Source: JBGSTR01 sp963707135 (GTDB taxonomy: Bacteria > Pseudomonadota > Gammaproteobacteria > Chromatiales > Chromatiaceae). Taken from it: a stretch of DNA of 64,000 nt. Below the pieces are notes generated by a model. The model was not told where the DNA came from. It was given only the letters and a program-made list of their open reading frames with translations, and searched no databases. Of the stretch, positions 8,814 through 21,465 are shown in pieces. The translations under genes and the position numbers were made by a program. Positions within the stretch are counted from its first letter, which is position 1; every line of letters starts with the position of its first letter. The stretch spans positions 1-64,000 of the forward strand of contig CAVPOY010000047.1 of assembly GCA_963707135.1 (NCBI GenBank), given 5' to 3'.

Positions 8814-9893
8814 GTGTTGACCTCCACCCTGACGGTCGCACTCGGGCCGCGCAGCTACCCGATCTACATAGGCGCGGGTCTGCTGGCGGACCCGGCCCTC
8901 TATCGCGACCATATCCGTGGCCGCCAGGTCATGGTGGTCACCAATGAGACCGTGGCGCCGCTGTACCTGGACCGGACGCTGGCGGCGCTGACCGGGTATG
9001 ACGCCCGCCCGGTGATCCTGCCCGACGGCGAGCGGTACAAGACCCTCGACGTCTGGAACCGCATATTCGACGCTCTGCTCGAGGCCCGGTTCGGCCGGGA
9101 CTGCACGTTGATCGCCCTCGGTGGCGGCGTCATCGGGGACATGGCCGGGTTCGCCGCGGCCTCCTATCAGCGCGGCGTCGCCTTCATTCAGGTACCGACC
9201 ACGCTGCTCGCCCAGGTGGATTCCTCGGTCGGCGGCAAGACAGGCGTCAATCATCCCGCCGGGAAAAACATGATCGGGGCCTTTCACCAGCCCAGGGCCG
9301 TCATCGCCGACACGGCGACACTCGACACCCTGCCGGACCGCGAGCTCTCGGCCGGCCTTGCCGAGGTGATCAAGTACGGCCTGATCCGCGACGCCGCGTT
9401 TCTCGGCTGGATCGAGTCGCGGCTTCCGGACCTGCTCCGGCGCGACCCGGAGGCGCTCGCCTACGCGATCCGGCGCTCGTGCGAGAACAAGGCCGAGATT
9501 GTGGCCGAGGATGAGCTCGAGGCCGGGCAGCGGGCACTACTGAACCTGGGACACACCTTCGGGCACGCCATCGAAACCGGCGCGGGGTACGGCAGCTGGC
9601 TCCACGGCGAGGCCGTCGGGGCCGGCATGTGCATGGCCGCGGACCTGTCCGCGAGGCTCGGCTGGTTGTCCGAGCCCGACGTGCGGCGCGTGCGGGCGAT
9701 CGTGGCCGCCGCGGGCCTCCCGACCCGGCCTCCGGCGGATCTCACGGCCTCACGATTCCTCGAGCTGATGGCGGTCGACAAGAAGGTCCTCGAGGGGCGG
9801 TTGCGCCTGGTGCTGCTGAAGGGTCTCGGCGCGGCCGTCGTCAGCGGCGACTTCGACCCTGATCTGCTGCTGGCCACCCTTGAGGGCGGCTGA
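8814..9893 (+). CDS. aroB: 3-dehydroquinate synthase
   Basis: NAD- and zinc-dependent enzyme converting DAHP to 3-dehydroquinate, the second step of the shikimate pathway. Visible motifs are the NAD-binding segment LGGGVIGDMAGFAAASYQRG, TTLLAQVDSSVGGKTGVN, and zinc ligands in AEVIKYGLI, LNLGHTFGHAIE and WLHGEAVGAGM. 359 residues. The start is GTG at 8814, preceded by GGGAG. Forms an operon with aroK. The usual downstream damX and dam genes are absent; gltB follows instead. Confidence 0.96.
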   Translation: MLTSTLTVALGPRSYPIYIGAGLLADPALYRDHIRGRQVMVVTNETVAPLYLDRTLAALTGYDARPVILPDGERYKTLDVWNRIFDALLEARFGRDCTLIALGGGVIGDMAGFAAASYQRGVAFIQVPTTLLAQVDSSVGGKTGVNHPAGKNMIGAFHQPRAVIADTATLDTLPDRELSAGLAEVIKYGLIRDAAFLGWIESRLPDLLRRDPEALAYAIRRSCENKAEIVAEDELEAGQRALLNLGHTFGHAIETGAGYGSWLHGEAVGAGMCMAADLSARLGWLSEPDVRRVRAIVAAAGLPTRPPADLTASRFLELMAVDKKVLEGRLRLVLLKGLGAAVVSGDFDPDLLLATLEGG

Positions 9894-10236
9894 TCCGCAG
9901 TGGGGCAGGGAGCCCCGAATTGGTGCCGCCCATGCACGCGACCGACCTCGGATGCAGGGATTCGGAGGATTTTTTCCGCGTTTGACGGTGCTCCACCCTG
10001 GCACACATGCTGCTCCGCGTTTATGATGGCGCGCTCCGCAATGCCCATCGAGCGTGACCGGCGCCCCGTTTAGGGCTGCCGCCTCGCTCGACGCCCACCA
10101 GAACCAACGGCCCCGGGCCCGTCGACGACCGTTTCCACGCGACTCGGCTCCCCTGATTACCCGATGGTCAAGGGGTGGATGCGACCGGCAGCGCCCATCA
10201 CAATCGCACACTGTCTAGGTACCTGCGAGGTCAGCA
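9894..10236 (+). other. Intergenic region aroB-gltB
   Basis: A 343-bp gap with no believable gene. It holds a sigma-54-like promoter (listed separately) and, about 75 bp upstream of it, two NtrC-like half sites pointing apart (TTGGTGC at 9920-9926 and TGCAC at 9933-9937). The leader between the predicted transcription start and gltB is about 210 bases. The ribosome binding site GCGAGGT lies just before the gltB ATG. Confidence 0.5.
9999..10014 (+). promoter_or_regulatory. Candidate sigma-54 promoter for gltBD
   Basis: TGGCAC, five bases, CTGCT. The invariant GG and GC doublets are exactly 12 bases apart, as in RpoN promoters (consensus TGGCAC-N5-TTGCW), with one mismatch in the -12 element. 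The downstream genes encode glutamate synthase and the window also contains ntrBC, so nitrogen control by NtrC is plausible. It is inferred from sequence only. Confidence 0.5.
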
Positions 10237-14884
<4,648 letters not shown>

Positions 14885-14892
<8 letters not shown>

Positions 14893-16354
14893 GCCTACCG
14901 GGTTCATGGAATTCGACCGCCGCGACCGGCGCTACGAGCCGGCCGCGGATCGGGTCGTCCACTACAAAGAGTTCGTGATTCCGCTGGCCGAGCAAGAGGT
15001 CCGCGAGCAGGGGGCGCGCTGCATGGACTGCGGCATCCCCTTCTGTCACCAGGGCTGCCCGGTCAACAATATCATCCCGGACTGGAACGACCTCGTGTAC
15101 CGATCCGACTGGCGATCCGCCATCGAGGTGCTGCACTCCACCAATAATTTCCCCGAGTTCACAGGACGCATCTGCCCCGCGCCCTGCGAGACCGCCTGCA
15201 CGCTCAACATCGACGACACGCCGGTCGCCATCAAGACAATCGAGTGCGCGATCGTCGACCGGGCCTGGGCCGAGGGCTGGATCAAGCCCCAGGTGCCGGA
15301 ACGGCGCACCGGCAAGCGGGTGGCCGTGGTCGGATCCGGGCCGGCCGGACTCGCCTGCGCGCAGCAATTGGCGCGGGCCGGTCATCAGGTGGCTATATTC
15401 GAGAAACACGACCGCATCGGCGGCCTGCTGCGCTACGGGATTCCGGACTTCAAGCTATCGAAGTCCCTGATCGACCGGCGCATGGCGCAGATGCGCACCG
15501 AGGGCGTCGAGTTTCACACCCACGCGCACGTCGGCGTGGACATTCCGGCCGCGCGGCTACGGGCCGATTACGACGCCATCGTGCTCGCGGGTGGCTCCGA
15601 GAAACCACGGGACTTGGCGCTCCCCGGCCGCGAGCTGGACGGCATCCACTTCGCGATGGACTTTCTGACCCGCAACAGCAAGCGGGTTCAGGGCTCGTTT
15701 GTCCCGGAGAATGACTTCATCAGCGCCCAGGGCCGTGACGTGCTGGTGATTGGGGGCGGCGATACAGGGTCGGACTGCATCGGCACGTCAAACCGGCACG
15801 GGGCATGGGCCGTCACGCAGATCGAGATCCTCGACAAGCCCCCGCTGAAGGAAGACAAGGGGCTGACCTGGCCGGACTGGCCGAACAGGCTGCGCACCTC
15901 GAGCTCCCAGGAGGAAGGTTGCGAGCGCCTGTGGAACGTGCTGACCAAGGAATTCGTCGGCGACCGCCAGGGCCGGGTGCGCGCGGTGCGCTACTGCCTG
16001 GTCCGTTGGGACCGCGACGCCGAGGGCCGCTGGCAAATGTCCGAGGTCCCGGGCAGCGAGGGCGAGATAAAGGCGGACCTGGTACTGCTGGCGATGGGGT
16101 TCGTCCACCCGGTCCAAGAGGGCATGATCGCGGAGCTGGCCCAGGGGGAAATCGGGCTCGAGCTCGACGCCCGCGGCAACGTCAAGGCATCGACCGAGGG
16201 CGCGGCCGCCTATCACACCTCGGTGCAGGGCGTATTCAGCGCCGGGGACATGCGCCGGGGACAGTCACTCGTGGTCTGGGCGATACGCGAAGGCCGCCAA
16301 TGCGCCCGCGCCGTGGACGAGTGGCTGATGGGCAGCTCCGATCTTCCGCGCTGA
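14885..16354 (+). CDS. gltD: Glutamate synthase (NADPH) small subunit
   Basis: Electron-input subunit of glutamate synthase: takes electrons from NADPH via FAD and two 4Fe-4S clusters to GltB. 489 residues. N-terminal cluster cysteines are in CMDCGIPFCHQGCP and CPAPCETACTLN. The FAD site is VVGSGPAGLACAQQLARAG (about residue 150) and the NADPH site is VLVIGGGDTGSDCIGT (about 287). The C-terminal GDMRRGQSLVVWAIREGR closes the FAD fold. Translated from within the end of gltB. A strong terminator lies 31 bp downstream. Confidence 0.97.
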
Positions 16355-16384
16355 AGCGGGACCGCCCGGACAACTCGAATGACC

Positions 16385-16409
16385 AGCGGCCTCCGGGCCG
16401 CTTTTTTTT
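16385..16409 (+). terminator. Rho-independent terminator after gltBD
   Basis: A perfect 7-bp stem AGCGGCC, loop TCCG, GGCCGCT at 16385-16402, followed at once by a run of seven T (eight counting the last stem base). It lies 31 bases after the gltD stop and ends the gltBD transcript. Confidence 0.9.
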
Positions 16410-16786
16410 GGATGCTCCAGTGTTTTTGCGCTTCCTCCCACGCGCTTCGTTCCGGAACCGCACTCATTTCCATGAATACCGAGCGTGTTTTTCAGAAGTC
16501 ATTACGCGCGAGTTGCCAGTCATCACCGGATTGCGTCAGCCTCGCGCGTCACCGGCCGCATGATTCGGAATTTCCGGCTCAGTCCTTTTATCGCATTATT
16601 CTATAAGTCGTTTTCGGTTTACTCGCTGAAGCATCGATGGCAGTCCCTGGTTTATGGATCGGACCGATAAACTCTGAAAGAATTATCGGATACTTCCTAC
16701 AAACACATTGCGTCCTATGTGCTAGGATTTCCTACACACAGATCGATAGCGATGTCGCTCGTATCCGAATATCGGGAGGACGCGAG
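16410..16786. other. AT-richer intergenic region before the sulfur cassette
   Basis: A 377-bp stretch clearly richer in A+T than its neighbours (for example the ATTATTCTATAAG segment near 16600). No gene is supported; an in-frame ATG at 16637 lacks a ribosome binding site and the encoded extension looks random. A palindromic operator-like cluster is at 16694-16734. Confidence 0.5.
16694..16734. promoter_or_regulatory. Operator-like TAGGA/TCCTA cluster
   Basis: Four half sites in 41 bases: TTCCTA (16694-16699), TCCTA-N5-TAGGA (16713-16727) and TAGGA-TT-TCCTA (16723-16734), the last a perfect inverted repeat. This geometry is like sites of LuxR/NarL-type response regulators. It lies 53 bp before the first gene of the sulfur cassette. 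The regulator is unknown. Confidence 0.4.
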
Positions 16787-17089
16787 ATGAGGGGATGGTT
16801 GATTGGCGTGATTCTCTGCACAAGCACTGCTTCGTATGGCTTGGACGTCCGCGAGATCGAGCTAAGAAGACTGTTCGAGCCAACCCCCGCCGAGCTGCGG
16901 GGCGAAGCGTCGGGCGACGTTTACATCTATGACGGGCTGAAGGACAGCGATGTGGCTCGCGCGATGACCGAAGAATTCGATCGCGTGGATAGCATGATGT
17001 TCATTCGCGTCAAGAAAACGGACGAGCGGGGGGACGTGCGCAAGAACCCGGAAACGGGAGCCGACTGGATGCAAGACGACGGGTGCTAG
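16787..17089 (+). CDS. Small secreted protein of unknown function
   Basis: 100 residues starting MRGWLIGVILCTSTASYG, a short signal peptide with likely cleavage after the SYG or nearby. The mature part is acidic and mixed (ELRRLFEPTPAELRGEASG, then VYIYDGLKDSDVARAMTEEF) and ends WMQDDGC with a C-terminal cysteine. GGGAGGA lies 6 bases before the ATG at 16787, which decides this start. It precedes the cytochrome-rhodanese gene by 60 bp and is likely co-transcribed, so a periplasmic role in sulfur chemistry is possible. I do not know the family. Confidence 0.75.
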   Translation: MRGWLIGVILCTSTASYGLDVREIELRRLFEPTPAELRGEASGDVYIYDGLKDSDVARAMTEEFDRVDSMMFIRVKKTDERGDVRKNPETGADWMQDDGC

Positions 17090-17149
17090 GCCAACGGAAG
17101 CCCCACGTCGCTGGCCGTGTAAACCGGATCACCCTGCCCGGAGGATATC

Positions 17150-18115
17150 TTGATCAGGCCCATCGCACGCCGCAGCCACCTGGCCCGCCTATTCGAGTGT
17201 TTCTCGGAAGACACTAGATTGAATCTGACGCGGAAGGGTTGGAGAAAATTCGCGTACGTCGCCGGAACCTTGTCTGTCCTTGTCATCTGCTTTCCCGTTG
17301 TAGCCGGCGCGAGGGATGATTCGGAAACGGGGAAGCTGTTGTTCGAGAAGCATGGATGTACGAATTGTCACGGGGCCGACGGTGTCCACCCAACGTCGAA
17401 ATACGTGCCGGTGCTGAGAGGCAAGCCCGCCGAATATCTCTACGAGAACGCGACCGCCATCTTTGGCGGCGCCCTCAAGTCCGACAAGACGCATCTGATG
17501 CATGACCAGTTCTGCATCGGCGACGCGCCGGTCGAGGGCTGTTATCCGGTGCCGGACGCCGGGGATCTCCGTGAGATCGCCGACTGGCTCGGGGTTGATG
17601 GCGTTCCGCCCGAGAAAAAGCGGACACCTCAGGGGCTCTATGTGAACTCAACTCAGGCCTACGAACAGCTCCAGGAGTTGGGCGACACGGCTCTGCTCAT
17701 CGACGTACGGACACGCGCCGAGGTAGCCTTTTTGGGCATGCCGACCGTCGCGGACGCCAACATCCCGTACATGACCGCGGGGTCCTTCGACGAGTGGGAT
17801 GACGACAAGGACAACTTCCAGCTGCGACCGAACGGCGAGTTCGTAAAGCGCGTCGGAGCAATCGTCAGCGAACGAGGCCTGACCAAGGAAAGCCCCATCT
17901 TTCTCATCTGCCGCTCGGGGAACCGCACGGCCAAGGCCGCCAACATTCTCGGCATCGCCGGCTACAGCCGGGTCTACACGATTACCGACGGCTTCGAGGG
18001 CGACAAGGCTAAGGACGGACCGCGCAAGGGCGAGCGCGTCGTCAACGGTTGGAAGAACGCCGGATTGCCCTGGAGCTACAAGCTCGACAAGAACGCCATG
18101 TACTGGGAATTCTAA
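17150..18115 (+). CDS. Cytochrome c-rhodanese fusion protein
   Basis: 321 residues with two domains. The TTG start at 17150 is supported by GGAGG five bases upstream. The N-terminus is long and basic, with a hydrophobic segment at about residues 34-53 (signal or anchor). A class I cytochrome c domain follows with heme motif C70-TN-C73-H74; a methionine near residue 117 (THLMHDQFC) could be the sixth ligand. The C-terminal rhodanese domain (about 165-310) has IDVRTRAEV and the active-site loop CRSGNRT with C254. It is thus a periplasmic sulfane-sulfur protein wired to heme. It precedes soxYZ, suggesting it exchanges sulfur or electrons with the SoxY carrier; that link is an inference. Confidence 0.85.
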   Translation: MIRPIARRSHLARLFECFSEDTRLNLTRKGWRKFAYVAGTLSVLVICFPVVAGARDDSETGKLLFEKHGCTNCHGADGVHPTSKYVPVLRGKPAEYLYENATAIFGGALKSDKTHLMHDQFCIGDAPVEGCYPVPDAGDLREIADWLGVDGVPPEKKRTPQGLYVNSTQAYEQLQELGDTALLIDVRTRAEVAFLGMPTVADANIPYMTAGSFDEWDDDKDNFQLRPNGEFVKRVGAIVSERGLTKESPIFLICRSGNRTAKAANILGIAGYSRVYTITDGFEGDKAKDGPRKGERVVNGWKNAGLPWSYKLDKNAMYWEF

Positions 18116-18246
18116 CCGGAGAGCGGAAACAGGCCGCGACAGGACCCGGGGGAACCTGGAATTCACCGCACCCCTTAGCCGGTGCGACAGTTCCAGTACC
18201 GATCAATCTCCCTGATCAACGCGGGCACCGAGACCGGAGTCAACCC

Positions 18247-18709
18247 ATGAAGCGCAGAACCACTCCTTCACGCGGCCGTCACGACCACTCAGCTCGCGCT
18301 GATGCTCGCGGCGGGACTGGTGCCGAGACGCGTGTTGGCCCAGTGGCCGGCGGACGCCTTCAACGCTGAGAAGATCCCCGACGTCGAGAGGCTGCTGTTC
18401 GGCGAGCGCCCGGTCGAGGACAGCGACCGAGTGACCATCGAGGCGCCGGACATCGCCGAAAACGGTCGCAATGTACCCGTGGACGTGGAGATTGGGCTCC
18501 CGGCCACGAGCTCGGTAACGCTGATCTCGGACAGCAACCCTTATCCTCTGCTCGCCCGCGCGCACTTCACGCCCGAGGTCGAGTCCAGGCTCTCGGTACG
18601 GGTCAAGCTGGGTGACTCCGGCAACCTGATCGCCATCGTCGAGGCCGACGGCAAGCTGTACCGCGCCAAGCGGCCCGTCAAGGTCACCGCAGGGGGCTGC
18701 GGCGGCTGA
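18247..18709 (+). CDS. soxY: Sulfur carrier SoxY, frameshifted in its Tat signal
   Basis: SoxY carries sulfur intermediates on the cysteine of its C-terminal GGCGG swinging arm, present here (VTAGGCGG at the end). The body NAEKIPDVERLLFGERPVEDSD..IAENGRNVPVDVEI is typical. The natural start is ATG 18247, giving MKRRTT with the twin arginine. The rest of the Tat signal (LHAAVTTTQLALMLAAGLVPRRVLA) is in the +2 frame from 18266, so one extra base lies near 18264-18266. The body frame has a stop at 18248-18250 and its first ATG is 18302, which would remove the twin arginines. Either a sequencing error or a real mutation blocking export. Confidence 0.85.
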
Positions 18710-18754
18710 GCGCCCGGCCCTCCCACTGACAAGCACCAATCGGAGCGTGTGACC

Positions 18755-19075
18755 ATGGCGAACGAAGAAAGCGGAAAGATTCGCGCCCGACTCATGGGCG
18801 GTCTGGTCAGAGTCAAGGCACTGATGCGGCACCCCATGGAAACCGGAAGCCGCAAGCACCCCGCCACCGGCGAGCTGTTGCCGCGTCTTTACATCCGCGA
18901 GGTGGTTTGCGAACACAACGGAGCGACCGTCCTGACCCTGGATTGGGGCTGGGGTATTGCCGCGAACCCTTATCTCTCGTTCGATATCAAGAACGGCAAA
19001 GCGGGGGATCGGATTGCGATCCGCTGGACCGACAGCGAGGGCGAGACGGCTGTCCTTGAGGGCGAAGTAAAGTAG
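18755..19075 (+). CDS. soxZ: Thiosulfate oxidation carrier complex protein SoxZ
   Basis: SoxZ is the partner of SoxY in the periplasmic carrier. 106 residues from ATG 18755, with GGAG nine bases upstream (a GTG two codons earlier is also possible). The conserved start KIRARLMGGLVRVKALMRHPMETG and the immunoglobulin-like fold with LTLDWGWGIAANPYLSFDI and AIRWTDSEGE are family-typical. No signal peptide, as usual, because SoxZ is exported bound to SoxY; the frameshift in the SoxY signal would therefore affect both. No soxAX, soxB or soxCD in the window. Confidence 0.93.
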   Translation: MANEESGKIRARLMGGLVRVKALMRHPMETGSRKHPATGELLPRLYIREVVCEHNGATVLTLDWGWGIAANPYLSFDIKNGKAGDRIAIRWTDSEGETAVLEGEVK

Positions 19076-19097
19076 CGGCGTCGCGCAGGAATCCCGC

Positions 19098-19245
19098 GGG
19101 CTTCCGGGGTGAAGCCCCGTAGGCCGGGTTGAAGCACGAAACCGGGCATTCCCTATCGGGCGGACTTGCCGAACCCGGGCTCGAGTGCACCGGGTTTCGT
19201 TCCTCCACCCAGGCTATGTTGCCTGGACCGGGATGCGGATCCCGG
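19098..19245. repeat. Palindromic repeat cluster between soxZ and gspD
   Basis: The convergent gap is packed with inverted repeats. Hairpin GGGCTTC-cggggt-GAAGCCC is at 19098-19117. A larger imperfect palindrome has arms of about 27 bp at 19120-19146 (starts TAGGCCGGGTTG) and 19189-19216 (ends CACCCAGGCTA). Hairpins CCAGG..CCTGG (19209-19226) and CCGGGAT-gcgg-ATCCCGG (19228-19245) follow. The large palindrome resembles the widespread proteobacterial GTAGGGTGGGTT/AACCCACC intergenic repeat class. No T-runs, but these hairpins may still end both converging transcripts. Confidence 0.6.
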
Positions 19246-19257
19246 TAAGTGGACTGA

Positions 19258-21465
19258 TCAGAACTTGAACTCGAGCCCGCGCACCTTGCCGCGGAAATCC
19301 TCCGTGACCGCCTCGATATCCTGGTCGCTGGCGATGACCTTCGGCGTCAGCACGACGACGAGCTCGGTCCGCCGAGCGTCCTTGGTCCGCTCACCGAACA
19401 GCACGCCAACGTAGGGAAGATCGTAGAGGCCCGGCACGCCCTGCTTGCCGTCGGCGCGGTTGTCCTGTATCAGGCCGCCGAGAACGACGGCCTGGTTGGA
19501 GCGCACGGCCACCGAGCTGGTGATGTTGCGGGTATTGAAGGTCGGAGAGTTCAGCGACGAGGCGTCGGGTGAGACGTCGCTGACCTCCTGCTCGATCTCC
19601 ATCTGGACCAGGCCCCCCGGCGTGACCCGCGGCTTCACGGAGAGCATGACGCCGGTGTCCCGGTACTCGATCTGATTGACCACCCGGTCGGTCGTGGTTG
19701 TACCCTGCTGTTGCGAGGTGGCGACCGGGACCTGCTGTCCGACCTGGATCTGAGCCGTCTGGTTGTCCATGACCATCACGGACGGGGACGAGAGCACATT
19801 GACCAGGTTCTGGGCGGCCAGCGCGCTCAGGTTGGCCCGAATCTGGTCCGGGCGCGCGATGACGGTCCAGTTGAATCCGGGGAAGGTGGTGCCGATCCCG
19901 GAGGTGTCGCCGTCGATCGTCCCGTCCCAGGAGACCCTGCTGCGGTGATCCTTGGTGGCGAGGCCGAAAAAGCTCCACTGGACGCCGTATTCCAGGTTTC
20001 CGGTCAACCTGATCTCGATGATGGTCGCCTCGACCAGCACCTGGAGCGGCACCACGTCGAGCTGTTTCAGCGCATCGAGAATCTTCTTGTAGTCTCGGGG
20101 ACTTGCCTTCACCAACAGAGAATTGTTGATGGTGTCCGCGACGATGCTGACGTTCGATCCCAGATCGACGCGCTGCGACGTGGCGCGGCGCTGAGCCCCG
20201 GACGACCGGCTCCCCCCGCCCATCTGACCGCCGCCGAGGTCGGACTCACGATCCGCGTCGTCCCCGGCGCGCGAGCCGATCGATGAAGACCCCAGACCCG
20301 GCGCCACGCCGCCGATCGATCGGTCACGCCCGGTCGACTCCCCGGTGAACAGCTGGGAGAGCACATCGGCGAGGTTTTCCGCGTCGCCGTTCTTGACCCG
20401 GTAGACATAGAGCCGCTCGGCCGCGTCGCCGGTGGCCTCGGCCATGTCCAGCCGCTCGATCCAGTTGCGCGCCTGCTGGATGTAGCTCTCCTGCGGCGAG
20501 ATGACCATTACACTGTTGGCCGTCTCGACCGGAACGAACCGGAACAGGCCCTTGAACGGATTGCCGGTGTCGTCGGTGAGCAGGCTCTCGAGCTGAGTGA
20601 CCACCTCGTTCGCCTTCGCGTACTCGAGCACGAAGAACCCGACCGAGAGTCCGGCCATCCAGTCGACATCGAACACGCGAATGGTGTCCATCAGGTTGCC
20701 CATTTCCGGGCTGGTACCGGCAATGACCACCAGGTTTCGGAGATTGTCGATCCGGATGATGCTGCCCTCGGGCGCCAGGGGCTGGAGGATGCTGTTCATC
20801 TCCTCGGCGCCGATGTATTGCAGCGGCACCACCTGGACCGTATAGCCCTCCGGCAGCGCCCGGGTCGACTCGCCGAGCTGCGGAACCAGATTGCCCTGAA
20901 CCGCGTTCGCGAGCGGAACCACCTCGTAGGTCCCGCCCTTATAGACGATCGCCGCGTTGTTCATCCGCAGCAGGGTCTCCAGGGTCGGGATCAGATGCTC
21001 GCGGCGCAGCGGCCGGCCAGTCTGCAGCGAGGCCACGCCCTGAACGGCAGGGTGCAGGACATAATTGACCTGAAGCAGGTCTCCGAGAACGACCTTGACG
21101 ACCTCGCGAATGTCGGTGCCGTCGAAGTTCAGCGTGACGTCGCCGGGCGTGGTGTCGACGCTCGGGGCCTTGACCTTGCGCACGAACGTACCGGTCCCGC
21201 GCTTGACCGAATCGACGGCCTTGGGCACGTCCGAATCCGTGCCGCCGAGGGCGATCCCCTGGGCGGCCTGGATACCCCGGGCCCTCGCCGCCTCACGCTC
21301 CGCCGCCCGTGCCGGGTCGACCACGTGCCCGCGGGTGTCCCCGACCTTGACGGTCGGATCCCAGTAGCTGCGCTCGCAGGCGCTCACAAACAGGGCAGCC
21401 AGCGAGCAGACGCACAGCAACCAACCAGAACTAACGCGGTCTCTGCGGTGTCGGTCTACGTACAT
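19258..21465 (-). CDS. gspD: Type II secretion outer-membrane secretin GspD
   Basis: Outer-membrane channel of the type II secretion system. 735 residues. The N-terminal signal has a lipobox (LFVSAC, cysteine near residue 30), so it is a lipoprotein and may reach the outer membrane without a separate pilotin. N0 domain near residue 108 (VTLNFDGTDIREVVKVVLGDLLQVNY), N1-N3 domains to about residue 490, with a low-complexity Gly/Ser insert near 380-425, then the secretin core (VLSSPSVMVMDNQTAQIQVGQQVPV, VAVRSNQAVVLGGLIQDN). The start overlaps the end of the gspC-like gene by 35 bp. Last gene of the locus. Confidence 0.95.
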   Translation of the reverse strand: MYVDRHRRDRVSSGWLLCVCSLAALFVSACERSYWDPTVKVGDTRGHVVDPARAAEREAARARGIQAAQGIALGGTDSDVPKAVDSVKRGTGTFVRKVKAPSVDTTPGDVTLNFDGTDIREVVKVVLGDLLQVNYVLHPAVQGVASLQTGRPLRREHLIPTLETLLRMNNAAIVYKGGTYEVVPLANAVQGNLVPQLGESTRALPEGYTVQVVPLQYIGAEEMNSILQPLAPEGSIIRIDNLRNLVVIAGTSPEMGNLMDTIRVFDVDWMAGLSVGFFVLEYAKANEVVTQLESLLTDDTGNPFKGLFRFVPVETANSVMVISPQESYIQQARNWIERLDMAEATGDAAERLYVYRVKNGDAENLADVLSQLFTGESTGRDRSIGGVAPGLGSSSIGSRAGDDADRESDLGGGQMGGGSRSSGAQRRATSQRVDLGSNVSIVADTINNSLLVKASPRDYKKILDALKQLDVVPLQVLVEATIIEIRLTGNLEYGVQWSFFGLATKDHRSRVSWDGTIDGDTSGIGTTFPGFNWTVIARPDQIRANLSALAAQNLVNVLSSPSVMVMDNQTAQIQVGQQVPVATSQQQGTTTTDRVVNQIEYRDTGVMLSVKPRVTPGGLVQMEIEQEVSDVSPDASSLNSPTFNTRNITSSVAVRSNQAVVLGGLIQDNRADGKQGVPGLYDLPYVGVLFGERTKDARRTELVVVLTPKVIASDQDIEAVTEDFRGKVRGLEFKF

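Noticed and set aside
9894..10236. damX or a small gene between aroB and gltB
   Set aside because: No open frame of adequate length or SPOR-like sequence; the region looks regulatory.
16637..16786. An upstream ATG extending the small secreted protein
   Set aside because: It lacks a ribosome binding site, adds a random-looking sequence before a good signal peptide, and crosses the operator-like repeat.
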